From NCBI GenBank assembly GCA_020638495.1, contig JACKIN010000004.1, positions 1 through 64,000 on the forward strand: a DNA stretch of 64,000 bases. Reading direction: 5' to 3'. The notes under the pieces were generated by a model. It did not search any database. It worked only from the letters and a program-made list of their open reading frames with translations, and was not told the origin of the DNA. Shown here piece after piece: positions 54,513 through 64,000 of this stretch. The stretch comes from Geminicoccaceae bacterium. GTDB taxonomy: Bacteria > Pseudomonadota > Alphaproteobacteria > Geminicoccales > Geminicoccaceae. Numbering within the stretch: position 1 is the first letter of the stretch; each line of letters starts with the position of its first letter. The translations under genes were made by a program, and so were the position numbers.

Positions 54513-55880
54513 TCATTTGACCAAAAGCGGCATCATCATGGTGGCGAGGCTGAGGACGAGGAAGAAGCCCGCCATGTCGGTGACGGTGGTGAGCAGCGGC
54601 CCGGAGGCGACGGCCGGGTCGGTGCCGAAGCGCTTGAGCACGAGGGGCACGATGCCGCCGATCGATACCGCGATCATGGTGTTGATGGCAAGCGCCGTGC
54701 CGATGACCACGCCGAGCCAGGGATTGCCCTTCCAGACCCAGCAGACGACGCCGATCAGAAGGCCGAGGACGAGGCCGTTCATGACGCCGACCGAGATCTC
54801 CTTGAGCCAGACACGGGCGATGTCGGTGGGGCGGGTGAGGCCCAGGGCCAGCTCGCGGAGCGAGACGGCGACGGCCTGGTTGCCGGAGCAGCCGCTCATG
54901 TCGGAGACCATGGGCAGGAAGACGGCGATGGCGATGACGGCGGCCAGCGTCTCCTCGTAGGCCGAGATGACGCTGGCGGCGATGATGTTGAGGACGATGT
55001 TGGCGCTGAGCCAGGCGAGGCGGCGGCGGGCGCGGACGAAGGTCGGCATGGAGCGCAGCTCGTCGCCGATGACGCCCTGCATCTTGAGGCTGTCGGATTC
55101 GGTGCGCTCCTGGACGGCTTCGGCGATCGCGATGCGCGAGACGACGCCGATCAGCACGCCCCTGGCGTCGGTGACGGGGATGCCGAGGAACGGGTGCTCG
55201 TCGAAGAGGTTCTCGAGCTCGTCGATGGAGGCGGTGGGGGGCACCGAGATCGCCTTGGCCATGACGTCGCGGAGCACCGTGCCGCGCCGGATGGTGAGCA
55301 GGGTGCGGAGCGAGACGACGCCCTGGAGGCGGCCCTCGGCATCGACGACATAGGGGTGCTGGCCGCGATAGCGCTCGAAATCCTCGTCCTCGACGGTGAG
55401 GCCGCGCAGGACGGCGCCGACCGTCTCGTCGACGCGAAAGGCGAAGGTCTCGGCCACCATCAGGCCGCCGGCGGTGTCGCTGTCGTACTGGATGAGGCGG
55501 CGGACGTCGGCCGCGTCCGCCGGGTCCATCCGGGCGAGGATGGCCTCGGCGTCCGCGGTGTCGAGCTCGTCGATCAGGTCGACCTGATCGTCGCTGTCGA
55601 GCTCCTCGACGATGCTGGCGGCGACCCCGGCGTCGAGCTCCTCGACGATCTCGGCGGCGAGCTCGGCGGGCGCCTCCTCGACGATCCGGGCGGCCGCCTC
55701 GGCGCTGACCAGGCCGAGCATCCGGTTGCGATCCTCGACCGACAGCTCGAGCGTGAGGCGCAGCGCCTCGCTCGGCGGCTGCTCGGCGAGCAGGGCCTCG
55801 AGGGCGGGCCCGTCGTCGCGCTCCAGCGCCTCGTCGAGCATGTCCTCGTCGGAACGCGGCGGCGCTTCGGTCTCGGTCAT
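54513..55880 (-). CDS. mgtE: Magnesium transporter MgtE
   Basis: 455 residues from the Met at 55880. Layout: N-terminal helical MgtE domain (acidic repeats such as AARIVEEAPAELAAEIVEEL and VDLIDELDTADAEAIL), two CBS domains (about 140-260: TAGGLMVAETFAFRVDETV, VLRDVMAKAISVPPTASIDELENLF), a plug helix, and five membrane helices with the pore motif MSDMSGCSGNQAVAVSLREL. It is a Mg-gated channel; acidic residues in the N and CBS domains sense cytosolic Mg. An in-frame ATG six codons upstream is possible. Confidence 0.95.
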   Translation of the reverse strand: MTETEAPPRSDEDMLDEALERDDGPALEALLAEQPPSEALRLTLELSVEDRNRMLGLVSAEAAARIVEEAPAELAAEIVEELDAGVAASIVEELDSDDQVDLIDELDTADAEAILARMDPADAADVRRLIQYDSDTAGGLMVAETFAFRVDETVGAVLRGLTVEDEDFERYRGQHPYVVDAEGRLQGVVSLRTLLTIRRGTVLRDVMAKAISVPPTASIDELENLFDEHPFLGIPVTDARGVLIGVVSRIAIAEAVQERTESDSLKMQGVIGDELRSMPTFVRARRRLAWLSANIVLNIIAASVISAYEETLAAVIAIAVFLPMVSDMSGCSGNQAVAVSLRELALGLTRPTDIARVWLKEISVGVMNGLVLGLLIGVVCWVWKGNPWLGVVIGTALAINTMIAVSIGGIVPLVLKRFGTDPAVASGPLLTTVTDMAGFFLVLSLATMMMPLLVK

Positions 55881-56080
55881 CGGCCCCTCCTGCGGCACGG
55901 CGTGGCTGGCGCGCAGTGTAGAGAAATCCCGGCCTTTGGCGACCGGCGGGCGGGGCGCGGGCGACGGGCTTGATCGCCGCCGGCGGCTCGACTATCCGTC
56001 GCCCCGCGGCAGCACCGCCTTGGGGCGTGCCCGATATGGCCGGGGCAGCCGCGGCGATCGCGCGGCGTGAAGGCGGCAGC

Positions 56081-57163
<1,083 letters not shown>

Positions 57164-57179
57164 GCCCGGGCGCCCGCGC

Positions 57180-58325
57180 TCACTGCGGCAGGAGCCGTTC
57201 GATCATGCCATGGACGGCCTGCATCTGCTGGCCTTCCCGGCGGAAGTAGTCGGGGCCGCTATAGCCCCACCAGTCCCAGCAGCCCTTGGGGTTGGCGGTG
57301 AGGCCGGTGGGGTCGAGGGCGCGCTCCCAGGGCGTCGTCTGGGGGTAGAGCACGACGATGCGGTTGGCCTCGGCCCAGCGGTTGTAGCCGCCGTCCATGT
57401 AGAAATCGTCGCCGATCAGGCCGGCATATTGCTGGCAGCCGTGGAAGGCGACGTGCAGCCGGCAGGGCTCGCCCGGCGGCGCGTCGTCGCGGCAGGTCTC
57501 GGGGACGTAGAGGAAGCCGGTCGCCGCCAGGCTGACGCTGGGGTCGTCGGCGTCGAAGAACTCGCTCTGGTCGAAGGCCGCGAGGCGGTCGGGGTCGGGT
57601 ATTCCAGGCTCCTCCGCGAATCCGGCGGGGTAGAGATGGCGGAGCAGGCGCTCGGCGGCATCGAAGTCGCAGTCGATGAGGAAGGGCGGCCCGTAATCGC
57701 CGCAGCCCAGCTTCGTATGCTCGGTCGTGCCGGTGAATTCCTCGATCGGCAGGCCGTGGTTGGCCTCGGCGTTGCGCTCGAACTCGAGCGCCGGGTCGGT
57801 GAGACCGAGGCCGGCATAGACCCCTTCCAGCGCCTGCATGGTCGCGAGCGGCACGATGCCGTCGGCGTCGCCCAGGAAGAGCCAGACGCGATCGTCGGCG
57901 AGGTTGGCCGGGTCGTCGATCCGGTCCGCCGCGTGCTCGGCCCGCACGGCGGCGATCGCCTCTTCGGCATCGGGGGCGTCCGGCAGCCACAGGTCGAAGG
58001 GATCGAAAGCCCCGCGGGCGTAGCGGGTGCAGACCCCGAGTGCGATGGTCACCCGCGCCAGCGGGTTGAAGCCGAGGGCCCAGGGGATCTGCTCGGCGCA
58101 GGCATAGGGGCCGCCCGCGATGATGCCGGCGCCCTCGACGAGCGACGAGAAGGCGACGTGGAACTGGTGGGCGAAGAAGCCGCCGGAGGAGATGCCGGAG
58201 ACGGTGACGCTGGACGGGTCGAGGCGGGCCAGGGTGGCGAGGGGCGGCGATTCGCTGCCGCGCGCCGCTGCCGTGGCGGTCAGGGCGATGGCGATTGCCA
58301 CCGTGATGGGCGTCCACTGTCGCAT
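57180..58325 (-). CDS. Secreted poly(3-hydroxybutyrate) depolymerase-like esterase
   Basis: 381 residues with a signal peptide (ITVAIAIALTATAAA, about 7-21). The catalytic domain has lipase box GISSG (Ser46), FAHQFHVAFSSLVEGAGIIAGGPYACAE, an Asp region near the GDADGIVP loop, and C-terminal VAFHGCQQYAGLIGDDFYMDGGYNRWAEANRIVVLYPQT, GCWDWWGY. This is the layout of the extracellular type 2 PHB depolymerases and related esterases. The ATG at 58325 sits 6 bases after GGAG; the one two codons earlier has no spacing. Confidence 0.88.
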   Translation of the reverse strand: MRQWTPITVAIAIALTATAAARGSESPPLATLARLDPSSVTVSGISSGGFFAHQFHVAFSSLVEGAGIIAGGPYACAEQIPWALGFNPLARVTIALGVCTRYARGAFDPFDLWLPDAPDAEEAIAAVRAEHAADRIDDPANLADDRVWLFLGDADGIVPLATMQALEGVYAGLGLTDPALEFERNAEANHGLPIEEFTGTTEHTKLGCGDYGPPFLIDCDFDAAERLLRHLYPAGFAEEPGIPDPDRLAAFDQSEFFDADDPSVSLAATGFLYVPETCRDDAPPGEPCRLHVAFHGCQQYAGLIGDDFYMDGGYNRWAEANRIVVLYPQTTPWERALDPTGLTANPKGCWDWWGYSGPDYFRREGQQMQAVHGMIERLLPQ

Positions 58326-58538
58326 GGGCATCTCCAGCGCCGGCGCTTCGCCACATCGCGCTAGCACGTTCGTGCCGGCGACGGGAATGGCAATGACGGG
58401 AGAACTGACCCTACTGTCGTCGGCTTGGGGGTTGATGTGTCGTTGATATAAGTCAAGGAAATCCTCCCGATGCCAGCTAAGCAAAATGCTGACCCTAGCT
58501 GATCCTGCCAGTCCGAAATATCGGGGGAGTTGTAGTAC

Positions 58539-59489
58539 ATGTCTTTCCTGCTGAAACGCAGTCTTGTTCTTCTTTGCAGTGCCACGCTCGTGGTATTGGT
58601 CGCGGCGTGCGGATCCGATGTGGTGGCGATCCCGCCGACACCCGCAGATGTCGCTGAATGTCCTGGAGACTGGGCGCTCATGGTCAGCTGCGAAGGTACG
58701 GCGGACAAAGTGCCTGTCGTCCTGGATCGCAACCCCGGAGCCAAGACCGGTGCCGCCACAGGGGCGATGGCCAGCGTCGCCCTAGGCACGGGCATTGCTG
58801 TCGGCCTCCTGAAGGGAGCCGGCGAAGCCGCCGATGAGGGGGGCGGCCTCGGTGCGGCGTTCGGGGGCGCCATGATCGTTCTTGCCGGCGTGGCGTTCGT
58901 CGCCGGGGTCGTGCTGGCGCCGGTCGGTGCGGTAGTCGGTGCCGGGATCGGCGCCGGGACGGCGGAGCCGGACGCCGCGGCGCAGGCAGCGCATGACAGT
59001 CTCGTGCGGGCGGTCGAGCAAACCAGGCTCGACAGGGACTTCCGCGAGCGGCTCGTCGCGGCTGCCGAAGACGTCGCCGGCCGGACCTTGTTCGATTGCG
59101 GGGCCCTGGATGTGCCGGCCGCCTGCATCGAGGCTTCGCCGGAGCCGATCGGGCAGGTCCTGAGTGTGCGCGTCGGCACGCCGCATTTCGAGTTGTGGGG
59201 CGGTGACGATCCCATGGCCGCGCTGTTCCTGACGGCGAACGCCGCGGTTTTCGCGCCGGACCACGCGCGGCCGATCTACGAGCGCACCTGGGTCTACCGG
59301 GGTGACGACCACGGCTATTTCGAGATGGCAGCCGGCGGCGCGACCCTGCTTCGCAGGGAGCTCGCCATGGCGGTGGACCGGCTTTCGGCGAAGATCGTGT
59401 CCGATCTGATGATTGGCGCCGGTGCGGAAGTGCATCCCACGGACGGGCAGCCAGCCGGAACCGTATGGACTGTCAGTCCAGAGAGCTGA
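58539..59489 (+). CDS. Hypothetical lipoprotein with glycine-zipper segment
   Basis: 316 residues. Lipoprotein signal with lipobox VAAC (Cys24). A glycine/alanine-rich double hydrophobic segment (about 68-145: GAATGAMASVALGTGIAVGLL, GGAMIVLAGVAFVAGVVLAPVGAVVGAGIGAG in outline) is like glycine-zipper outer-membrane proteins. A soluble C-terminal domain follows (about 150-316), with a Cys pair (FDCGALDVPAACIEAS). Its upstream gap is AT-rich compared with neighbours. I do not recognise the family. GGGGGAG precedes the ATG. Confidence 0.65.
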   Translation: MSFLLKRSLVLLCSATLVVLVAACGSDVVAIPPTPADVAECPGDWALMVSCEGTADKVPVVLDRNPGAKTGAATGAMASVALGTGIAVGLLKGAGEAADEGGGLGAAFGGAMIVLAGVAFVAGVVLAPVGAVVGAGIGAGTAEPDAAAQAAHDSLVRAVEQTRLDRDFRERLVAAAEDVAGRTLFDCGALDVPAACIEASPEPIGQVLSVRVGTPHFELWGGDDPMAALFLTANAAVFAPDHARPIYERTWVYRGDDHGYFEMAAGGATLLRRELAMAVDRLSAKIVSDLMIGAGAEVHPTDGQPAGTVWTVSPES

Positions 59490-59528
59490 TGTCCGGCTCT
59501 GGGACCGCCGTGACGCGTTGGCTGCGAC

Positions 59529-60812
59529 TCAGCCGCCGATCAGCCGCGGGACGAAGAGCACGAGGTCGGGCCAGAAGGTGACGACGAGGAGGGCGGCCAC
59601 GAGCGGGATGTAGAAGGGCAGCATGGCCCGGACCATCTGGGCGAAGCTGATCCTGGCGATGTCCATCATGATGAAGAGGATGACGCCGAAGGGCGGGGTG
59701 GTGGCGCCGATGAGCAGGTTCAGCACCATGATGATGCCGAAATGCACGAGGTCGATCTTCAGCGCCAAAGCGAGCGGCAGGAGGGCCGGGACCGCGATCA
59801 GGAGGATGGCCGTGGTTTCCATGACCAGCCCGGCCGCGAGCAGGAGCAGGTTGACGAGGAAGAGGATGACGTAGGGGTTGTCGGAGATGCCGAGCAGGGT
59901 CGAGGTGAGGGCGGCCGGCAGGTTGTTGACCGAGACCACCCAGCCGAACGGCACGGCGGCGGCGATGATGAAGACGAGAACACCGGTGGTGATGCCCGTC
60001 TCGACGAGGCAGAGGTGCAGCTTCTCGAAGGTCAGCTCGCGCTGGGCGAAGCCCACGATCATCGCATAGGCGACGGTGACGGCGCCGAGCTCGGTCGGTG
60101 TGGCCGCTCCCGAGAGGAGGCCCGCCACGAGGATGACGGGGGCGAGGAGGGCCGGCAGGGCGCGGACGAAGGTGGTGCCCACCTCGCCGATGCTGGCCCG
60201 GGGCAGCGTGGGGGCGGTGATGCGGCCGGTGCGCGCCAGCCAGTAGATGAGCGCCATGAGCAGCGCGCCCATCAGGAATCCCGGGAGGATACCGGCGAGG
60301 AAGAGGTCGGCGACCGAGACCTGCGCCAGGACTGCGTAGATCACCATGATGACGGATGGCGGGATGATCGGGCCGATGATCGAGGAGGCGGCGGTCACCG
60401 CGGCCGAGAAGGCCGGGTCGAAGCCGGCCTTGCGCATGGCGCGGATCTCGACCGTGCCGAGCCCGGCGGCGTCGGCCTGGGCGACGCCGGACATGCCGGC
60501 GAAGACGATGGAGGCCGCCACGTTGACATGCGCGAGGCTGCCCCGGACGTGGCCGAAGAGCGAGAGGGCGAAGGCGAAGATGCGGGCGGCGAGGCCGGCC
60601 CGGTTCATGAGCGAGCCGGCCAGGATGAAGAGCGGGATGGCGAGCAGCGGGAAGCTGTCGAGGCCCGAGGCCATGCGCTGGACGACGATGGTGAGCGGGA
60701 TCGGGCTCTCGAGGGTGAGCCAGACGACAGCGCTGGCGGCGAGCGCGAAGGCGATGGGCACCTCGATGGCGACCAGCACGGCGAAGGCCAGGAACATGAT
60801 CCAGACGTTCAC
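59529..60812 (-). CDS. TRAP transporter large permease (DctM family)
   Basis: The 427-residue, 12-helix transport subunit of a tripartite ATP-independent periplasmic transporter. Family blocks: FPLLAIPLFILAGSLMNRAGLAARIF, GMSGVAQADAAGLGTVEIRAMRKAGFDPAFSAAVTAASSIIGPIIPPSV (in outline) and LNLLIGATTPPFGVILFIMMDIARISF. It is driven by a Na or H gradient. It overlaps the DctQ gene by 4 bp and is the last gene of the PhyH-DctP-DctQ-DctM unit. Confidence 0.95.
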   Translation of the reverse strand: MNVWIMFLAFAVLVAIEVPIAFALAASAVVWLTLESPIPLTIVVQRMASGLDSFPLLAIPLFILAGSLMNRAGLAARIFAFALSLFGHVRGSLAHVNVAASIVFAGMSGVAQADAAGLGTVEIRAMRKAGFDPAFSAAVTAASSIIGPIIPPSVIMVIYAVLAQVSVADLFLAGILPGFLMGALLMALIYWLARTGRITAPTLPRASIGEVGTTFVRALPALLAPVILVAGLLSGAATPTELGAVTVAYAMIVGFAQRELTFEKLHLCLVETGITTGVLVFIIAAAVPFGWVVSVNNLPAALTSTLLGISDNPYVILFLVNLLLLAAGLVMETTAILLIAVPALLPLALALKIDLVHFGIIMVLNLLIGATTPPFGVILFIMMDIARISFAQMVRAMLPFYIPLVAALLVVTFWPDLVLFVPRLIGG

Positions 60813-61387
60813 AGGCGGTCGCCCAGCATCGCCTGCTCGACGGCGTCGTCGTCGTGGTCGTCGGGCAGGGGCCGCATGATCAAAGGCGGCGGCTCGCCGC
60901 CCAGGGCGAAGCGCAGCTCGACCAGCACCTTGAAGACGGCGGTCAGCAGCATCGAGACGACGCCCACGGCGAGCGGCACGGAGAAGAACCAGCCCGAGGG
61001 GATCTGCACCGGGAGGGCTATGGAGCTGCGGCGCATCTCGACCTCGATGGCGCTCACGAGCGAGGGCAGGATGGTGGCGAGGAGTGCCATGATGACGAGG
61101 AAGACGACGGCCCGGGCGACGGCACCCTGCCGCTCGGACAGGCGGGCGACGAACGTGTCGATCTTGACGTGCCGGTCGTACTTGAGCGCCAGGGCGGCGC
61201 CGAGGAAGGTGGCCCAGATGAAGGAGTAGGTGGCGATCTCCTCGACCCAGACGAGCGGCTTGCCGAAGAAGTAGCGGGAGATCACCTGGGCCAGGATGTT
61301 GAGGACGATGTTGACGAGCAGGAGCACGACCAGCGCCTGCTCGAGCCGGCCGAGCAGCCCGAGCAGGCGCCGGCAGGGCTCGATCAT
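60809..61387 (-). CDS. TRAP transporter small permease (DctQ family)
   Basis: 192 residues with four membrane helices: LLGRLEQALVVLLLVNIVLNILAQVISRYFFGKPLVWVEEIATYSFIWATFLGAALALKYDRHVKID (in outline), then AVARAVVFLVIMALLATILPSLV and WFFSVPLAVGVVSMLLTAVFKVLVEL. The VWVEEIAT and RHVKID motifs are typical of DctQ. It supports the DctM subunit and docks the binding protein. It starts 36 bp downstream of the dctP-type gene. Confidence 0.93.
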   Translation of the reverse strand: MIEPCRRLLGLLGRLEQALVVLLLVNIVLNILAQVISRYFFGKPLVWVEEIATYSFIWATFLGAALALKYDRHVKIDTFVARLSERQGAVARAVVFLVIMALLATILPSLVSAIEVEMRRSSIALPVQIPSGWFFSVPLAVGVVSMLLTAVFKVLVELRFALGGEPPPLIMRPLPDDHDDDAVEQAMLGDRL

Positions 61388-61423
61388 CGAGGCAAGGCTC
61401 GCGTCAGTCGGGCGAACCCGGCC

Positions 61424-62407
61424 TCAGGGCGCCATGTCGCGGATCTGCTGCCAGAGGCCGGGCGACCAGACGCCGTCCTTCTCCATCTCCTCGACGCCGG
61501 CGCGCGCCTTCTCGGCGAACGGGGCGACGTCGACCTCGTGGATCGTGGCCCCCTCGGCGGCCATCTGCGCCACCGTCTCCTCGGTCTGGCGCTCGGCCTC
61601 GGCACGGCCCCACTGGGTCACCTCCCGGGCGGTGTCGACCATGATCTGCTGCTGCTCCGGCGTCAGGCTCTGGAACACGTCCTCGTTGATGGTGACGTGG
61701 TAGGTCGAGACGAGGTGGTCGGTGCGCATGACGTTGGTGGCCACCTGGTGCAGCTTGGCGGCATAGGCCGAGGCGACCGGGCCTTCCGCCGCCTCGACCG
61801 TGCCGGTCGAGAGGCCGAGATAGATCTCGCCCCAGGCGAGGCGCGAGGGCTCGGTGCCCAGCGTCTGCCAGAGCAGGAGGTAGGCCCGGATCTCCGGCAC
61901 GCGCATCTTGAGGCCGGCGAGGTCGTCCGGCGTCGCCACCGGACGGGTGGCGAAGAGGATGCGGGGCTGGGTCGGGGCGGCGGCGAGGATGCGGAGCCCC
62001 TGCTCCTCGCGCAGCTTCTCGGCGAGCGCCGCGTAGATGTCGCTGTCGAGGAAGGCCTGCATGTGGTCGTTGTCGTCGAAGGTGAAGCCCCAGCTCATGA
62101 TGTTGAAGTCGTTCACCCAGTTGCCGTACCACTCGACCACGTCGCCATAGAGCGCCACCGAGCCCTGCATCATCGCCTGGATGACGTCGATGTCGGTGCC
62201 GAGCTGCTCGCCGGAGATGAAGTTGACCGTGACCTCGCCATTGGTGCGCTCGGTCACCAGCTCCGCGAACATGGCGTTGCCGCGGTCGAGGATGGTGCCG
62301 ACGGCGTCCGAGCCGCCGAAGGTGAGGGTGGTGGCGGCCGTGGCCGGTGCCGCGGCGAGCGCCAAAAGGGCGGCGCCCGCGAGGGCGCCCTTCAACGTCT
62401 CGAGCAT
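61424..62407 (-). CDS. TRAP transporter solute-binding protein (DctP family)
   Basis: 327 residues with a signal peptide (LKGALAGAALLALAAAPATAAT, about 5-26). It begins TLTFGGSDAVGTILDRGNAMFAELV and has the DctP landmarks LKMRVPEIRAYLLLWQTLGTEPSRLAWGEIYLGLSTGTVEAAEG (in outline; the Arg binds the substrate carboxylate) and a C-terminal helix. The conserved Arg suggests an organic acid; the exact ligand is unknown. GGAGGCAGGAACC precedes the ATG. Confidence 0.93.
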   Translation of the reverse strand: MLETLKGALAGAALLALAAAPATAATTLTFGGSDAVGTILDRGNAMFAELVTERTNGEVTVNFISGEQLGTDIDVIQAMMQGSVALYGDVVEWYGNWVNDFNIMSWGFTFDDNDHMQAFLDSDIYAALAEKLREEQGLRILAAAPTQPRILFATRPVATPDDLAGLKMRVPEIRAYLLLWQTLGTEPSRLAWGEIYLGLSTGTVEAAEGPVASAYAAKLHQVATNVMRTDHLVSTYHVTINEDVFQSLTPEQQQIMVDTAREVTQWGRAEAERQTEETVAQMAAEGATIHEVDVAPFAEKARAGVEEMEKDGVWSPGLWQQIRDMAP

Positions 62408-62460
62408 GGTTCCTGCCTCCCTCCATGTTGTTTTTTCGTCGACCAGCGTAGTCCTGAAGC

Positions 62461-63372
62461 TCAGGCGGCGAAAGCGCTCCGCGCCCCGCCGGATTTCTGG
62501 GTCTTGAAGATCGAGGTGGCGTCGGGGGCCGGCGGCAGCGGCAGGCGCACCGGCACCTTCTCGATGCGCGGCTCGAGCACCGGCTCGCCGCAGACCATGC
62601 GCTCCAGGAGGTCGGCCCACATCTCGCGCTGCGGCAGGCGGTGGATGTAGGAGCCGGCGCCGAGCAAGGGCCAGGCGTCGGCGGCGCAGGCCTCGTAGAA
62701 GAGGATGAGGCGCGCCCGGTCGCTGCGGTTGGGGGCCGAGCCGTGCAGCGTGCGGGCGTGGTGGACGGTCATCGAGCCGGCCTTGCCGGTGAGCGTGACC
62801 GCCTGGTCGAAGTGGAAGTCCGGGTCGTCCGGGCTCACCGCACCGGCGAAGACGCCGTTGTTGTGGTGGCTCAGGAGCGGCCCCTTGTGCGAGCCGGGGA
62901 TCGCCATGAGCGGGCCGTTGGCCTCGTCGACGTCCTCGAGCATCAGGCCGAAGGCCAGCATGTCGTCGTTGGTGTGCGGGTAGAAGGCCCAGTCCTGGTG
63001 CCATTCCACGGCCGCCCCGCCGCCCGGCGCCTTGGTGTTGAGCTTCGAGGTCTGCAGGACGACGTCGGGGCCGAGGAGCGCCGTGAAGTAGCTCTTCATG
63101 CGGTCCGAGCGCAGCACGCGGTCGAAGACGGGGTGCTGCTTGTGCGGCAGCTTGATCCGCGTCAGGCGCGGGTTGGACGGCGAATGGCCCTCGTCGAGGT
63201 CGTAGATGTCGTTGCTCTCGGCGACGCGGCGCGAGCGGTCGATGAAGTCGCGGGCGACCGCCTGCAGCTCGGCCAGATCCTCGGGCGAGACGGCGTCCTC
63301 GATCATCAGGTAGCCGTTCTCGCGATAGAAGGCGAGGTCGCCCTCGCTCAGGCCCGGGCCTTGCATGGTCAC
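62461..63372 (-). CDS. Phytanoyl-CoA dioxygenase (PhyH) family, Fe(II)/2-oxoglutarate oxygenase
   Basis: 303 residues. Double-stranded beta-helix oxygenase: first iron ligands His125 and Asp127 in EWHQDWAFYPHTND, distal His210 in HARTLHGSAPN, and an Arg (216 or 219) for 2-oxoglutarate. N-terminal FYRENGYLMIEDAVSPEDLAELQ is typical of PhyH. It hydroxylates an unidentified small molecule, probably the one imported by the adjacent TRAP system (inference). It heads the unit, directly downstream of the LacI-type operator. A second Met is two codons in. Confidence 0.9.
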   Translation of the reverse strand: MTMQGPGLSEGDLAFYRENGYLMIEDAVSPEDLAELQAVARDFIDRSRRVAESNDIYDLDEGHSPSNPRLTRIKLPHKQHPVFDRVLRSDRMKSYFTALLGPDVVLQTSKLNTKAPGGGAAVEWHQDWAFYPHTNDDMLAFGLMLEDVDEANGPLMAIPGSHKGPLLSHHNNGVFAGAVSPDDPDFHFDQAVTLTGKAGSMTVHHARTLHGSAPNRSDRARLILFYEACAADAWPLLGAGSYIHRLPQREMWADLLERMVCGEPVLEPRIEKVPVRLPLPPAPDATSIFKTQKSGGARSAFAA

Positions 63373-63396
63373 TTCCCTCCGTGGATTGGCGACATT

Positions 63397-63412
63397 ATGG
63401 TAGCGCTAACAT
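63397..63412. promoter_or_regulatory. LacI-family operator between PhyH/TRAP unit and lacI-type gene
   Basis: ATGGTAGCGCTAACAT is palindromic except for one pair and matches the LacI/GalR operator form TGTTAGCGCTAACA around the central GCGC. A second, weaker CGCTAGCG palindrome follows at 63413-63420. It is 24 bases from the PhyH start and 21 from the regulator start, so it could control both. Confidence 0.8.
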
Positions 63413-63433
63413 CGCTAGCGTCAAGGGGATCGC

Positions 63434-64000
63434 GTGGCCGGTGACAATGGCAGGGACGGCGAGGGCTGGGCGACGATGGGCGAGGTGGCGGCCCGGGCCG
63501 GCGTCTCGCCCATGACGGTCAGCCGCGTGCTCAAGGAGCCGGGCCGCGTGCGGCCGACGACCCGGACCAGGGTGGAGGCGGCGATCGCCGAGCTCGGCTA
63601 TGTGCCGGACGCGGCGGCCGGCGCGCTCGCGTCGCGGCAGAGCCGGCTGGTGGCGGCGCTCGTCTCGACCCTCGCCGGCTCGATCTTCGCCTCCACCATC
63701 GCCGGGCTCGGCGCCGTGCTGCGCGAGGCGGGCCACGAGCTCCTGCTGGGCACCACCGAGTATTCCTCTTCGAGCGAGGAGGCGCTCCTGCGCGCGGTGC
63801 TCGGCCGGCGGCCGGGCGGGCTGGTGCTGAGCGCCGGGCAGCACACGCCGGCGGCACGCCGCCTGCTCGAGCGGGCGACGCGCGGCCTGGGCGTGCCGGT
63901 GGTCGAGATCTGGCAGCTTCCGGAGCGGCCGGTCGACATGGCGGTGGGCTTCTCCAACTTCGCCGCCGGGCGGGCGATGACGGCGTTCCTCGCCGATCTC
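63434..64000 (+). CDS. LacI family transcriptional regulator (runs off window)
   Basis: 189 codons from a GTG at 63434 to the right edge, still open. N-terminal LacI helix-turn-helix: MGEVAARAGVSPMTVSRVLKEP (15-36 in outline) with hinge region RVRPTTRTRVEAAIAELGYVPDAAAGALAS; then the periplasmic-binding-like effector domain (LVAALVSTLAGSIFA, LREAGHELLLGTTEYSSSSEEALLRAVLGRRPGGLVL). It resembles GntR/gluconate-type repressors. It probably represses the divergent PhyH-TRAP unit through the operator at 63397. Confidence 0.9.
   Translation, partial: MAGDNGRDGEGWATMGEVAARAGVSPMTVSRVLKEPGRVRPTTRTRVEAAIAELGYVPDAAAGALASRQSRLVAALVSTLAGSIFASTIAGLGAVLREAGHELLLGTTEYSSSSEEALLRAVLGRRPGGLVLSAGQHTPAARRLLERATRGLGVPVVEIWQLPERPVDMAVGFSNFAAGRAMTAFLADL

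Overview
The window is GC-rich DNA (well over 60% G+C, with strongly GC-biased third codon positions) from an alphaproteobacterium, most like the Rhodospirillales sensu lato. The evidence is the ffs-dnaX-ybaB-recR-def-fmt block, a pcm-tolC-popZ-valS block containing the alphaproteobacterial polarity protein PopZ, the dcd/DUF2948/UPF0262/LMW-phosphatase/maf/rng/yacG block, an MmcB-type protein, and an SOS box of the alphaproteobacterial form GAAC-N7-GAAC. I cannot name a genus.

1-24 kb is mostly conserved housekeeping DNA. It holds translation, repair and replication-clamp genes with the SRP RNA (minus, 1-3.7 kb), nudC and mmcB tail to tail, a DUF2336 protein, tRNA-Thr, then the plus-strand dcd-to-yacG block (7.1-11.5 kb), in which two genes that often sit in this neighbourhood, hisD and infA, are missing. 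A minus-strand run follows: a secreted protein, an ACT-domain protein, a thioesterase, an M17 aminopeptidase, valS, popZ, a TolC-type protein, a PCMT, and a tightly coupled three-gene unit (alpha/beta hydrolase, MlaA lipoprotein, TAXI binding protein).

24-34 kb starts with tRNA-Cys and tRNA-Asn. They are followed by about 1.6 kb of decayed DNA: a PAS/GAF histidine kinase broken into several frames and cut off by a transposase remnant. An SOS box then precedes the error-prone imuA-imuB-dnaE2 mutasome. A metallo-beta-lactamase-fold lipoprotein, a methyltransferase, an N-carbamoylputrescine amidase and an SDR follow.

35-43 kb holds an envelope cluster on the minus strand: small protein, arylsulfatase, beta-barrel protein, HAD lipoprotein, second beta-barrel protein. 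It diverges from a membrane-anchored TPR regulator, and a near-perfect 20-bp palindrome lies in the shared upstream region. An App1-like phosphatase and a large class III cyclase/AAA/TPR signalling protein follow (42-47 kb).

47-59 kb is accessory: small envelope proteins, an L,D-transpeptidase, and a roughly 500-bp stretch with two regular arrays (a 21-bp tandem repeat and three TGTCGCG palindromes spaced exactly 32 bp). Next come a phosphoesterase and a REP-associated tyrosine transposase region with three copies of a GAGTCCTGACCC repeat, an orphan MscS C-terminal domain, MgtE, ACR3, a PHB-depolymerase-like esterase and a lipoprotein. The window ends with a TRAP transporter (DctM, DctQ, DctP) and a PhyH dioxygenase, divergent from a LacI-family regulator with a recognisable operator between them.
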